A stretch of DNA of 64,000 nt from Stomoxys calcitrans (lineage: Eukaryota > Arthropoda > Insecta > Diptera > Muscidae): assembly GCF_963082655.1 (NCBI RefSeq), contig NC_081555.1:30551266-30615265 (forward strand), written 5' to 3'. Below, one piece after another: positions 42,511 through 53,702 of the stretch (its first letter is position 1; each line of letters starts with the position of its first letter). Below the pieces are notes generated by a model. The model did not search any database and was not told the DNA's origin. It was given only the letters and a program-made list of their open reading frames with translations. The translations under genes and the position numbers were made by a program.

Positions 42511-43922
42511 TGTTGTTGTTGTTGTTGTAGCAGTTTATTGTGTACTATCTTTCATCTGCTTGATTCTGTTGAGTGTCAAGACCCAGGAACTCCGCGACTA
42601 AGATGGGGTGCGTCCACAGGGATCTGGGTCTGAGTCGAGTGGGTCTGGCCGGGCAGTTAAACAGGTGATGTGTATCGTGCGGTCCCTGGTTACAATCGGG
42701 ACATACATCTTGCATGTCGGCATCAATCCTAGCTCTGTGGGAATTGAGGCGGCTGCATCTGCCGGAACGTAATTGATCCAGAACCACTCTGGTTTGCCGG
42801 GGGAGGTCGAATTCTTCGGGTGCAATGGGTGGCGGTCGTTCTCCAAGGACTACATTCACCCGGTAGCCAATTAACGCGTCTGCTACCGTATCTGCATAAA
42901 TGTTGTTCAGACCCGCTTGATATGCCGCTTGATCTAGAGGTTCTCTCTTGTAGCGCTGGACCTCACGCTCTAGATCGTGTAGATCTATCTTAAGGCTTCT
43001 GGGCGGTGGGTATCTATCCACAAGATGATGATTTGGATGATTTCTGCGATAACAGCCCAAAAGGTATTGCTTAGACAGCATGTAGTTATGTCTTCGCACT
43101 GGAAGGATCTTTGTCTCCTGATGGAGGTGGTCCACATGAGAACTAAGGAGACAGCCCGTCGCAGTTCGGAGGGCGGCATTCTGACAGATCTGAATATTAT
43201 TCCACTGCGTGTCACAAAGTTGACGTGACCACACTGGCGCTGCATAACTTACCACAGACCGGCCAATTGCTTTGTACGTGGTCAACAAGGTTTCTTTGTC
43301 TGCACCCCAAGTGCTGCCAGCAAGTGACTTGAGGACCTTGTTTCTACTTTTGACTTTATTGCAGATTGCTGTGGCATGTGGGGAGAAAGTGTAGGAGCTG
43401 TCAAAGGTGACGCCAAGTATTTTGGGACACTTGATGGTCGGAATCATTTCTCCATCGACCATCACAGTCAGCTCAGTATTCACCTCACGCGTATTTGTAG
43501 TGAGCAGTGTGGCTGAAGATTTGGTGGCGGATATCTTCAGATTTCTTGCAGCGAAATATGAGGCAAGCTCGTTGAGGTAGACGTTCAACCTATCGCAGAT
43601 GTCATCAATGGGTGGGGGGCCTGATGCCATGATCGTACAATCGTCCGCATATGATGCGATCTCTATGCCGTCCGGAGGAGGTGGGATGGAGGATAGGTAG
43701 AGGTTAAACAGAGCCGGAAATATCACCCCACCTTGGGGAACTCCCTGTTTCACTCTACGGTGCTTTGACTTCTTATCCCTAAATTCCACAAATGACTGGC
43801 GGCCACACAGATAATTCGGGACCCAGATTCTTCAGCATCAATGAAGAGATTCCGTCGGGGCCCAACGCCTTGGAAGATTTGGCGCCACGGATGACATTCG
43901 TAACGATATAGTGTTATTCGTA
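42511..43922 (-). mobile_element. Nested 5'-truncated non-LTR retrotransposon with chimeric 5' end
   Basis: Flanked by the 12-bp duplication ATGCTATATAGT (42499-42510 and 43923-43934). Read on the minus strand, the 3' end at the left is CTGCTACAACAACAACAACA. The body to ~43821 encodes the reverse transcriptase fragment listed separately. From ~43823 to 43904 the sequence switches to a piece of a different LINE (LGPDGISS-type RT segment, matching 38060-38142). Then come ~17 bases resembling the target (GATATAGTGTTATTCGT). One duplication encloses everything, so this was inserted as one chimeric cDNA. Confidence 0.85.
42545..43789 (-). pseudogene. Non-LTR retrotransposon ORF2 fragment: reverse transcriptase to C-terminal zinc finger, 414 intact codons
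   Basis: This is the longest open frame in the window. It starts within the RT palm: QGVPQGG (motif 4), then the catalytic SYADDCTIMA (YADD, motif 5), LKISATKSSA and LGVTFDSSYTFSPHA, followed by the thumb (YAAPVWSRQLCDTQW). It ends in a cysteine/histidine motif CPDCNQGPHDTHHLFNC characteristic of the Jockey/I group. There is no RNase H domain between thumb and zinc finger. The true element extends further N-terminally (RT fingers, endonuclease, ORF1), so this is a 5'-truncated, immobile copy, but the intact frame implies recent insertion. A degenerate copy is at 59.7-61.8 kb. Confidence 0.9.
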
Positions 43923-45102
43923 ATGCTATATAGTGTTATGGTCTAGTGGACGGCGCTTCAAAAATCCACCTACTGCTCAATACTTAACCGGATCCAAAGA
44001 ATGGTTTGTTTGTGCATCAAAACCGCACTGAGGACGATGCCATCTGATGCACTGAATTTAATGCTACATCTAAAGCCCCTGTACATTGTGGCTAGACAAA
44101 TTGCAGCGACCACTGCCGTGAGGTAAAGGGAGCTTTCTCTTTTTGGACATGTGGCGGCTACGGACTCTGTGTTATCCTTGATACAATATCCGATTTTCTA
44201 GGCAGTGTGGAATACACCCTTCCTGTGCCGCTTTTTGATAAATGGTACTGTACCACTATTCCTGATAGAACCGAATTGGAAGTACGATATCCCTGGCAAC
44301 AGAAGTTAAGTAGACTTCTATACGAATGGTTCCAAACTAAACAACCAGGTGGGCTTTGGGATGTACTCTAAAGATCTAGAACTGGTCATATCGAAGAGAT
44401 TACCCGACCACTGCAGTGTATATCAAGCGGAGATCCTTGCAATTAAGGAAGTGGTGGAATGGCTAAGATATAATTTCATTACGACGATTGGCATAAACAT
44501 ATTCTCAAGCATCCATTAAATCCCTGGAAAACGCATTTCTTAACACAAAAACCGCCCTCAACTGCCGCAGATCTCTCAACGAGATGGCTGAACAGTTTAA
44601 AATTCTCCTGTTCTGGGTGCGGGGACACAGAGATATCCCAGGGAATTCTAAAGTAGACGAGCTTGCGAGACTTGGGACTACCTTACACACTCCAGGGACA
44701 CTGGAATCTGTGGGTTAGCCTCTAGTGACATGTAAGCTAAGTTTTCAGGACCAGGCCCGTAGACCAACGAATGATAGATGGTCACAAAGAGGGGGCTGAG
44801 AGCATTTCAAACCTAAGTGGCCTCATCTAGACTTGAAAAGGTCTAATGCTTTGCTGTCATTGGCTAGAACAAACGCCTCAATCATTGTGTCCGTCATTAC
44901 AGATCACTGTCTAGTCGGAAAACATGCTGACAGACTGAAGGATGCCAGCAACGACTTATGCAGAAGTTGTAGGGACATCGAGGAAAAAGAGACTATAGAA
45001 CACCTTCTGTTTGTGTGTCCCTCTCTAGCAGTTAGAAGGAGTTCTACTTTAGGTTGTCATTTCTTTGAGAACCTGTCTGATTTAGAAGATGTAAACATTC
45101 CG
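43923..45102 (+). pseudogene. Jockey-like LINE relic, 3' part: thumb, RNase H, zinc finger
   Basis: Continues the element broken at 42510: VMVWWTALQKSTYCSILNR, then KTALRTMPSDALNL, an RNase H domain (FYTNGSKLNNQVGFGMYS with the first acidic residue changed to N, YQAEILAIKEVVEW, and WVRGHRDIPGNSKVDELARL with minor damage) and the C-terminal CRSCRDIEEKETIEHLLFVC at ~44960-45020. Several stops and frameshifts. The 3' end abuts a SINE at ~45103. Confidence 0.85.
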
Positions 45103-45395
45103 CTGTAGCGCAGAGGTTATCATGTCCGCCTATGACGCTGAACGCCTGGGTTCGAATCCTGGCGTGAACATCAGAAAAAAAATTTTCAACGGTGGCTTTC
45201 CCATCCTAATGCTGGCAACATATGTGAGGTACTATGCCATGTAAAACTTCTCTCCAAACTTCACCCTTCGAACTCGTCTATAAAAAGGAGGCCCCTTATC
45301 ATTGAGCTTAAAAAACTTGAATCGGACTGCACTCATTGATATGTGAGAAGTTTGCCCCTGATCCTTAGTGGAATGTCCAGGGGCAAAATTAGCAT
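45103..45395 (+). mobile_element. tRNA-derived SINE (family 1), near complete
   Basis: Head GTAGCGCAGAGGTTATCATG, box B GGGTTCGAATCC, body TCCTAATGCTGGCAAC, TATAAAAAGGAGGCCCCTTA and tail GTGGAATGTCCAGGGGC. Inserted at or joined to the 3' end of the LINE on its left. Confidence 0.9.
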
Positions 45396-45479
45396 TTTGA
45401 ACATTCGCAAGTTACTGGGCTTTTAAAAGTGATCTGAATGGTTGAACGGCAGGATCTAGAAGGCATCTTCCTTCTTCTG

Positions 45480-45552
45480 TTGCTGTGGTATCACAATGGA
45501 CGAAAACGTCTAAGTGAGTCTGATGGAAGACTGCCACTTAAACCTAACCTAG
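45480..45552 (+). mobile_element. SINE family 2 3' tail fragment
   Basis: GTGGTATCACAATGGACGAA, TCTAAGTGAGTCTGATGGAA and the end AAACCTAACCTAG match the body and tail of the SINE at 10873-11038. Confidence 0.75.
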
Positions 45553-45626
45553 AATTGTTTTTGGTGAAGACTTGGGATTTTTGGGATTTATGTACATTAA
45601 GATGCTAATCATAGTCAAAGATTATA

Positions 45627-45863
45627 TTGGTTGCCCAAAAAGTAATTGCGGATTTTTCATATAGTCGGCGTTGACAAATTTTTTCAACGGCTTGTGACTC
45701 TGTAACTGCATTCTTTCTTCTGTCAGTTATCAGCTGTTATTTTTAGCTTGCTTTAGAAAAAAAGTGTAAAAAAAGTATATTTGATTAAAGTTCATTCTAA
45801 GTTTTGTTAAAAATGCATTAACTGGCTTTTAAAAAATCCGCAATTACTTTTTGGGCAACCCAA
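45627..45863. mobile_element. 237-bp mariner-type MITE, copy 4
   Basis: TA at 45625-45626 and 45864-45865. The left end lacks one G (TTGGTTGCC). Same orientation as copies 2 and 3. Confidence 0.92.
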
Positions 45864-47073
45864 TAGAATGAGCGCAGAAGATCGAGGCGTTTGGGACGCT
45901 ATTAGCCAATTAAAGAAGAGTAAAGTAAGTAAGATGTCAATTGGAACACTCTTTAAATTCTTCTTACACTACTTCCTTGCTGCCTAAGCCTCTTTGTGGA
46001 AACACCTACGCACCTTAAAAGTCCCTCAGTATACCCACTATGATTCAAACTGGAAATTCTGTTCGAATATATTCTTTATATTCCTCAAACAACTTTTGTC
46101 CCCAAGACTTGTCAAGCTTATAAACAAGTTTCCTTTGTCTTCCAAGACAAAGCAGCAAATGAATGGCCTTGAATTCTTAAGCTTGAATTAAGAATTCTTC
46201 TACAGAAAATTCGAAAAAAAACTTCATAACTCCATCCTCCAATTAAGAATTGATGCATTAATTTAGTATGAAAATGATGATCATCAATGTTTCCTACCTT
46301 TTGTCAACACCTTTCTTTTGAGGAAAAGTCTTTCACAACACCCTTAACCTGCTTAAAAATCATTTCAATTTAAAATCATTTCAGTTTGAAATCAATTTAC
46401 CCACCAAAACCTGAAAGAAAAAATTATTTTCTAAACTAAACAGAAATTTCATAAATATTTCACTCATAAAACTGTCATATCGTTACTGGAGGCTCATCGT
46501 TTTTTTTTCGTAACAAATTAATCCTTTTATTTATGAACTTGGTAATCATTTGTAGGGCAATTGGGCCCAGAATGAAGAGCGTGAAAGCCGCAGTTAGATT
46601 GAGCATTTTTTTGGTGTGATTCAAGGCCTATGCTGTGCATTCACATCTTTATTTAACACTGCGGGTGCATTTTCCGTTGATGTGGAAATGCATTCTTTTT
46701 GTAAAACATTGAAGAAAAGGTCTTAATGACGTTTTGTATCCGTATAATGACAACAAAAGGTGTCAGAAAGTAGTTCAAATATTACTTTGTTGGTGTTTTT
46801 ATTGCTGTCTCTCAAAAATTTTTGGTAACAATGTCGTTTGAGTTGAAAAAAAGAAGTTGGTTGGAGGAACTGTTCGTGTTCCAAAATGATGTTACTTAAG
46901 GTATTATAAATGGAGCAAACATGTACATCAACGTTTTGAGAATGTTAAGAATTTGAAGATTTCAAGAAGTTGGAGAGCATGGCTTCTAGATTCATATCAA
47001 CATTAAGAGAAGCCCTTTGTGATCTATTCTGTCTACATACCCTTCAAGTGAGACGCTTCACGCTGTCAAAATA
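45864..47073. other. AT-rich non-repetitive stretch
   Basis: No gene or mobile element recognised. Open frames are under 70 codons and unremarkable. Confidence 0.5.
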
Positions 47074-47309
47074 TTGGGTTGCCCAAAAAGTAATTGCGAA
47101 TTTTTCATATAGTCGGCGTTGACAATTTTTTTCACAGCTTGTGACTCTGTAATTGCATTCATTCTTCTGTCAGTTATCAGCTGTTACTTTTAGCTTGCTT
47201 TAGAAAAAAAGTGTAAAAAAGTATATTTGATTAAAGTTCATTCTAAGTTTTATTAAAAATGCATTTACTTTCTTTTAAAAAATCCGCAATTACTTTTTGG
47301 GCAACCCAA
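47074..47309. mobile_element. 236-bp mariner-type MITE, copy 5
   Basis: TA on the left (47072-47073). The right flank reads CAGTATA, so the right target copy is mutated or displaced. Internal sequence nearly identical to copies 2-4. Confidence 0.92.
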
Positions 47310-47429
47310 CAGTATATCGCTTGACTAACAGTTTAACAATATAAGTGTCTTTATCTGAATCCCATGTGATCTTTATTGGTCTACGAATTTAATGCAAGGT
47401 GTACTCCATTCTAAAAATAATTAATTTCA

Positions 47430-49262
47430 GCCCGATATTCTCATGATATCTGATTTAGGGGTGTTTTCGGGGGTGAGATGGTCTCCCAGATACTTAGCTC
47501 TGAAAAAATATCAGCATCGTGCTTTTCTCTCAAATACTATTTTTTCAACCCCATATTGCAATTGGTTTTGACGGAAGTTTACAGGATGAGGCGTTCCCCA
47601 AACACATGATCCCAAAATAGGTTATCAAATTCGTTTTCTAATCTTAAATACCTTTCATTTGAGCCACATATTGGCATGGTCGAAAAATTTTTACCCTTTG
47701 GGGGGTGTTTTGGATTAGGGGTGATGCCCTAAATACATGGTCCTACATTTGGATATCAAATTCGTATTCTACTCCCAAATGCCTATATTTGAGCCCCATA
47801 TTGCGATGATCAGTAAAAAATTGCTGTTTGTGGGGTATTTTGGAAAAGGGGGTAGACCCCCAGAAAATTGGTCCCGAAAGAAGTGATACCTTCTTGCTCT
47901 ACCCCCCAATACCTTTCATTTAAGCTCCACATTGGTATGATCGGTAAATATGCCCGATTTAGGGGTGTTTTGGGGAGTGGGGTGGTCCCCGAATCACTAA
48001 GCCCTGAAAGTGCTCTATTCTCATATATTGGGTTGCCCAAAAAGTAATTGCGGATTTTTCATATAGTCTGTAATTGCATTCATTCTTCTGTCAGTTATCA
48101 GCTGTTACTTTTAGCTTGCTTTAGAAAAAAAGTGTAAAAAGGTATATTTGATTAAAGTTCATTCTAAGTTTAATTAAAAATGCATTTACTTTCTTTTAAA
48201 AAATCCGCAATTACTTTTTGGGCAACCCAATATTTGAACCTCGTATTGCCATTAGCATCAAACTTGGATATCAAATTCGTTTTCTATCTCAAATATCGCT
48301 CACTTAAACCCTTTATTGAAAAAGCCACCAAATATGTCCTGTTTGGAGTATGGGCCCTAAAAACTTTGAATATCGAGCTCCACTGTCTTGCAGACCCAAA
48401 TTGTCGTGGTGCGCAAATACTTCCTATTTGGGGGTTGTTATGGTGGTGGGACTTCCCCTAGACAGTTGGTCCCTAATGTTGATATCAGATACGTGGTCTA
48501 CTTCCAATTACTTTTAATTTGAGACCCATATTTCCATAGTCGACAAACATGTCTGGCTTGGGGGTTGTTTTGGGGGATGGGCGGCTACTCAGTGAGTTAG
48601 TCTTGAAAATATATATCGGATTCGTGTTCTACTCTAAAAACCCTCCTATTTGAGCCTCATATTGCAATAGTCAGCAAATACTTCCTATTTGGTTGTGGTT
48701 GTGGGGGTAGGGTGGCCCCATAGACACTTTTCCCGAATAATGATATCAAATTCGTGATTTACTCCCAAAGACCTTTCATTTGAGCCCCATATTGTTGTGG
48801 TCGTAAATTTGTCCCCTTGGGGGATGTTTTTGGGGAGAGGCGGTCCCCCAAACTCTTGGTCCCATATTTGGATATCAGATTCGAATTCTATACTTAAATT
48901 CCTTTTATTTAAGCCCATGTAACCATGGTCAGTAAATAATTCCTTTTTGGGGGGTGTTTTGGGTAAGGGGTGGACCACCAGAAACTTGGGTCCCACATTT
49001 GGATATCAGATTCGTATTTTACTCGCAAATATCTTTCATTTGAATCCCATATTGCCATGGTCGGTAAATATGTCTGATTTAGGGGTGTTTTGGGGGTTGG
49101 GGTGGTCCCCCAAACACTTGGTCCGACAATTGGATATCAGATACCTTTTCTAATCTTAAATACCTTTCATTTGAGTCCCATATTGTCGTGATTGGTGTAT
49201 ATATATATTTGGTAGGTTTTAGGGTGGGGCGCCCTCCCTAGATACCCCATCCGAAATTTGAA
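47430..49262 (+). repeat. Family D tandem array, ~127-bp units, with a nested MITE
   Basis: CCTTTCATTTGAGCCCCATATTG-type words recur at ~47655, 47780, 47905, 48772, 48900, 49032 and 49160, close to 127-130 bp apart. Each is followed by GGTAAATATGTCCGATTTAG and a G-rich segment (GGGGTGTTTTGGGG), and then GTCCC...GGATATCAGATTCGT. The MITE at 48028-48230 interrupts it. No coding capacity. Confidence 0.85.
48028..48230. mobile_element. Mariner-type MITE, copy 6, with a 34-bp internal deletion
   Basis: TA at 48026-48027 and 48231-48232. 203 bp, because the segment between CATATAGT and CTGTAATTGC found in other copies is missing. Inserted in the family D array. Confidence 0.93.
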
Positions 49263-49507
49263 TACCAAATTTTCGCACACAAAATTTCGCTTAGATCGCA
49301 CCACCCATCTCCGAGATCTTGCGTTTCTGAAAACAAGGGTAAGGGGAAGCGATTTCCACGAAATTCACCAGTAATGTCGATAGTCAAGAGAAAATCCTTC
49401 CTGCTAAATTTCGAGAGAATCGGTTTAGAAATGACCACTTTATTGCTGTATTACTGCAAATCGGACGAACGAATATATATGGGAGCCATATCCAAATCTG
49501 AACCGAT
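49263..49507 (+). mobile_element. Family C fragment
   Basis: Shares AATTTCG.GAGAATCGGTT, ATTACTGCAAATCGGACGAA and ATATATATGGGAGC with the element at 2.1-3.2 kb, in the opposite orientation. It ends where the family B terminus begins. Confidence 0.7.
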
Positions 49508-50530
49508 TTTTATACCCACCACCGAAGGATGGGGGTATATTCATTTTGTCATTCCGTTTGCAACACATCGAAATATCCATTTCCGACCCTATAAGGTATA
49601 CATATTCTTGATCAGCGTAAAAAGACATGTCCGTCCGTTTGTCCGTCTGTCTGTTAAAATCACGCTGCAGTCTTTAAAAATAGAGATATTGAGCTGAAAC
49701 TTTGCACAGATTCTGTTTTTGTCCATAAGCAGGTTAAGTTCGAAGATGGGTTATATCGGAGGATATCTTGATATAGCCCCCATATACCGATCCTCCGATT
49801 TAGGGTCTTAGGCCCACAAAAGCCACATGTATTATACGATTTCGCTGAAATTTGGGACAGTGAGTTGTATTAGGCCCTTCGATATTCTTCTTCAATTTGG
49901 CCCAGATCGGTTCAGATTTGGAGATGGCTGCCATATAGACCGATCCTTCGATTTAAGGTTTTGGGCCCATAAAAGACGCATTTATTGTCCCATGTCGCTG
50001 AAATTTGAGACAGTGAGTTTTGTTGGGCTCTCCGACGTCCATCTTCAATTTGGCCCAGATCGGCCCAGATTTGAAAATAGCTGCCGATATAGACCGATCT
50101 CTCAATTAAAGGTTTTGGGCCCATAAAAGAGGCATTTATTGTCCGATTTCGCGGAAAATTTGGGACAGTGCTTTGTGTTAGGCTCTTTGGCAGTTTTCTG
50201 CAACATGGCCCAAATCGATCCAGATTTGGATATAGCTGCCATGTAGACCGAGAACTCGATTTAAAGTCCTGGCCCCATATAAGGCGCATTAATAATCCGA
50301 TTTCACTGATTGCCACAATGACTTATGTTAGGCTTTTCGACATCCGTGTTGCATATGGTTCAGATCGGTTTATTTTTAGATATATTATTTTTAGTCCAAT
50401 TAGGAACATATTTTGATATAACTGCTATGGGACATAAGGTATGAAATTTTCACCGATTTTTGATGAAAGGTGGTTTACATATATACCCGAGGTGGTGGGT
50501 ATCCAAAGTTCGGCCCGGACGAATTTCACT
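49508..50530 (-). mobile_element. Complete family B element
   Basis: The minus-strand 3' terminus is at 49508 (TTTTTATACCCACCACCG...ATGGGGGTATA), with GTCCGTCCGTTTGTCCGTCT at 49630. About five monomers run to ~50410. The 5' end is CCGAGGTGGTGGGTATCC followed by AAAGTTCGGCCCGGACGAA near 50490-50523. It shows that family B shares both terminal designs with family A. Confidence 0.85.
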
Positions 50531-50890
50531 TGAGCGATTTCAATTGCATCGCATCCCATCAGGTTTCACTTAATCGCGATTTTTTACTAAGCAGTTTCGA
50601 CTGTATTATTGAACGCTATGACAAAATTTAAGTCGATTTATCACCCCGTCCGTCCGTCTGTTTGGACAGATGCTAACTTTCAAATGCTTTGATCTCATAA
50701 TGTTTGGTATTGTCTCCAACAGCCCCGCTAAGAATGGCTTTAATTGGTCTATAATCTTCTACATCTATTCGATAAATTAAACTCCTTATTTACGATTTGC
50801 ACCCCTAGAGGACGTAGTTTGTATAAAATTTGTCTGAAATTTTAAACACTGTTATTATTATTAAGAACCAAAAATTTTAATACCTACAAA
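50531..50890 (-). repeat. Diverged repeat fragments
   Basis: CCCGTCCGTCCGTCTGTTTG (50646) and weakly A-like sequence follow. The stretch at 50525-50615 (TTTCACTTAATCGC, CAGTTTCGACTGTATTATTG) resembles the unplaced repeat at 61.75-62.5 kb. Confidence 0.5.
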
Positions 50891-51809
50891 CATATAGACA
50901 AACGAAAGGATTTGAAAAAGTAAACCCTTGCCCCAAATTAAATCAGCTACTAATAGTTGGACGACCCATTGTCTAGCACTTTCAAATATCTAACTTATTT
51001 AGACATTTGGTAGCCAATCTTCTAAAATGACACCACCAATGTGTAGCCTCCAAGGCTCCATAAACTTCCCTATAATTTATCATTTACATATTCAAAAAAC
51101 AAAAAACGATATCTCCAGCATCCGTTCAAAAGGGTCAAATTACTTCTGTTTTGTTATGATTTTAATAAAGTCAAAATGGTAAGTGGTTTATTGATACAAC
51201 CTTTTGTCCATTGCCGTTCATTGTGGCATTTTTTCCCCCTTCCTAACCAAGGGTTTTAGATACCGCTCATCTCTCTTTAATATGGCCATTGTTGCACGCT
51301 GTTGTTGATTTGATTTTTTGAAACTCTGAAAGCATCGATGATGATGATGATGATATGGACGACCACGAGGAAAACCGGGCCACAAAGACCTTTTTAATGT
51401 TGACCGAGTATTTGTGATCCAGCTGATTTTCACAGCATGATATTCACGAGATTCATGGGAATATTAATTTCATGGCAATTTTATTGCTTATTAATTTTTC
51501 AAACATTTTCTCTCAAAAAAAAAAAAAAAACTCATACTGGCTGGTTGGATGGTTGTTTGGTCGTCATCGTCATCTTCATAATGAAATGGATGAGTGCTAC
51601 ATGTTGGCAAGCAAGTGTTAACCTGCCTGCATCATAAGTGTGGATGAAAAACTTTTTGTTTTGGGCCGCCTTACCAGCCTTTATGGCTTTATGCTGGTCA
51701 AAAAAGATTTTTGGGATTTTGAGCTATGCTTGTTGATATGACATAAACTGTGGTTTAAAAATGTTAAACGATATTTCATAAGCTGAAATTTATACATATG
51801 GTTACCTCA
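50891..51809. other. AT-rich non-repetitive stretch
   Basis: No gene recognised. A short ATG/ATC run (51337-51354) and poly-A (51513-51530). Confidence 0.5.
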
Positions 51810-51810
51810 C

Positions 51811-53702
51811 CCTAGGAGAAGGGTAATAAACGTACCCTTTCCCAAGAAAGAGGGCAATAAAAGTACCATTTCCCAAGGGCAAGGGTAAGAAAAGTATCCT
51901 CTCCCAAGAGCAAGAGCAATAAAAGTACCCTACCCCAAGGGAATGGGTAATAAAATTACCCTTTCCCAAGGAAGAGGGTAATAAAAGAAACCTTCCCCAA
52001 GGGAAATGGTATTAAAAGTAGCCTTCCCCAAGGGAAAGGGTAATAAAAGTACCCTTAACCTTGGGAAGGGTTAAAGTACCCTTCCCCAAGGGAAAGGGTA
52101 AAAAAGTACCCTTCACCCAAGGGAAATGATGATAAAAGTAACCTTCCACAGGATACGACGGGACTTACGGAGACCTTCCACAAGAGAAAGGGTAATAAAA
52201 GTACCCTTTCATTTAGGAAAGGGTAATAAAGTACACTTCCTTGAAGGAAAGGGTAATACAAGTACCCTTCCTTTCTGGAAAAGGTAATAAAAGTACCCTT
52301 CCTTTAAGGAAAGGGTAATAAAAGTAACCTTCTTCTAAGGAATCGGTAATAAAACTACCCTTGAGAGGAAAGGGTAATAAATGTACCCTTCCACTAAAGA
52401 AACGGTAATAAAACTACCCTTTAAAAGGAAATGGTAATAAAAATACCCCTCCACAAAGAAAAGTGCAATAAAAGTATCCTTCCCCAAAGGAAAGTGCAAT
52501 CAAATTACCCTTCCCCAATGAAAAGGGTACTAAAACAGACCTTCTCTAAGGAATGGGTAATAAAGGAACCCTTGCTTTTAGAAAAGGGTATTAAAAGTAC
52601 TCTTTCTTTAAGGAAAGGGTAATAAAGGTACCCTTACTTTAAGGAAAGGGTAATAAAACTACCTTTCCCCAAGGAAAAGAGTAATAAAGCTACACCTCCC
52701 CTTCTCCAAGGGAAAGGGTAACTAAACCTTCCCCAAGGGAAAGGGTAACTAAGCATTCCCCAAGGGAAAGGGTTTTTAAACTAGCCTTCCCAAGGGAAAG
52801 GGTATTTAAGCTGCCCTTCCCCAAAGGAAAGGATATTAAAAGAACCCTAAGAATGGGAAATGAAAGAACCCTTCCTTTTAGAAAAGGGTATTAAAAGTAC
52901 CCTTTCTTTAAGGAAAGGGTAATAAAGGTACCCTTACTTTAAGGAAAGGGTAATAAAACTACCTTTCCCCAAGGAAAACAGTAATAAAGCTACCTTTCTC
53001 CAAGGAAAACAGTAATAAAGCTACACTTCCCCAAGGAAAAGGGTACTAAAACTTCCCTTCCCCAAGAGAAAGTGTAACTGAACTACCCTTCCCCAAGGGA
53101 AAGGGTAAATGAACTACCCTTCCCCAAGGGAAAGGGTAACTAAACTACCCTTCCCCAAGGGAAAGGGTAACTAAACCTTCCCCAAGGGAATGGGTAACTA
53201 AACCTTCCCCAAGGGAAAGGGTAACTAAACCTTCCCCTAGGGAAAGGGTAACTAAGCCTTCCCAAAGGGAAAGGGTTTTTAAACTAGCCTTCCCCAAGGG
53301 AAAGGGTATTTAAGCTGCCCTTCCAGAAAGGAAAGGATATTAGAAGAACCCTAAGAATGGGAAATGAAAGAACCCTTCCTTTTAGAAAAGGGTATTAAAA
53401 GTACCCTTTCTTTAAGGAAAGGGTAATAAAGGTACCCTTACTTTAAGGAAAGGATAATAAAACTACCTTTTCCCAAGGAAAACAGTAATAAAGCTACACT
53501 TCCCCAAGAGAATGGGTAACTAAACTACCCTTCCCCAAGGGAAAGGGTAACTTTCCCTACTCTTCTCCAAGGGAAAGGGTAACTAAACCTTCCCCAGGGT
53601 AAAGGATATTTAAACTGCGCTTTCTCAAAGGAAAGGATATTAAAACAACACTACTCCAAGAGAAAGGGTAATAAAATAACCCTTTCCGAAGGGAAATAAA
53701 TA
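51811..53702. repeat. 31-bp hairpin minisatellite with higher-order structure (~60 units)
   Basis: Units such as TACCCTTTCTTTAAGGAAAG followed by GGTAATAAAGG repeat every 31 bp (TACC at 51833 and 51864, TATCC at 51895, TACC at 51926 and 51957). Most contain an inverted repeat ACCCTT(TC/CC)...(GA/GG)AAGGGT, so either strand could fold into a row of hairpins. A distinctive block starting AACCCTT(G/C)CTTTTAGAA occurs at 52567, 52867 and 53371, showing higher-order repeats of about 300 and 504 bp. It is not transposon-like (no ends) and not coding. No similar units were seen elsewhere in the window. Confidence 0.95.

Noticed and set aside
42236..42601. 121-codon frame considered as a host gene or late unc-4 exon
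   Set aside because: It runs through LINE sequence in the wrong frame and into the (GTT)n tail of the nested element. No splice signals in the expected phase.
52055..52261. Leu/Pro/Phe-rich frame considered as a repetitive secreted protein
   Set aside because: It is only the minisatellite read on the minus strand. 31 bp is not a multiple of three, so the frame changes from unit to unit.
51811..53702. 31-bp regularly spaced repeat considered as a CRISPR-like array
   Set aside because: Units are contiguous with no unique spacers, and the genome is a metazoan one with spliceosomal introns.
51811..53702. GGGTAA/TTACCC words considered as interstitial telomeric repeats
   Set aside because: They are embedded in a 31-bp unit and never occur in head-to-tail runs. 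Flies also lack such telomeric repeats.
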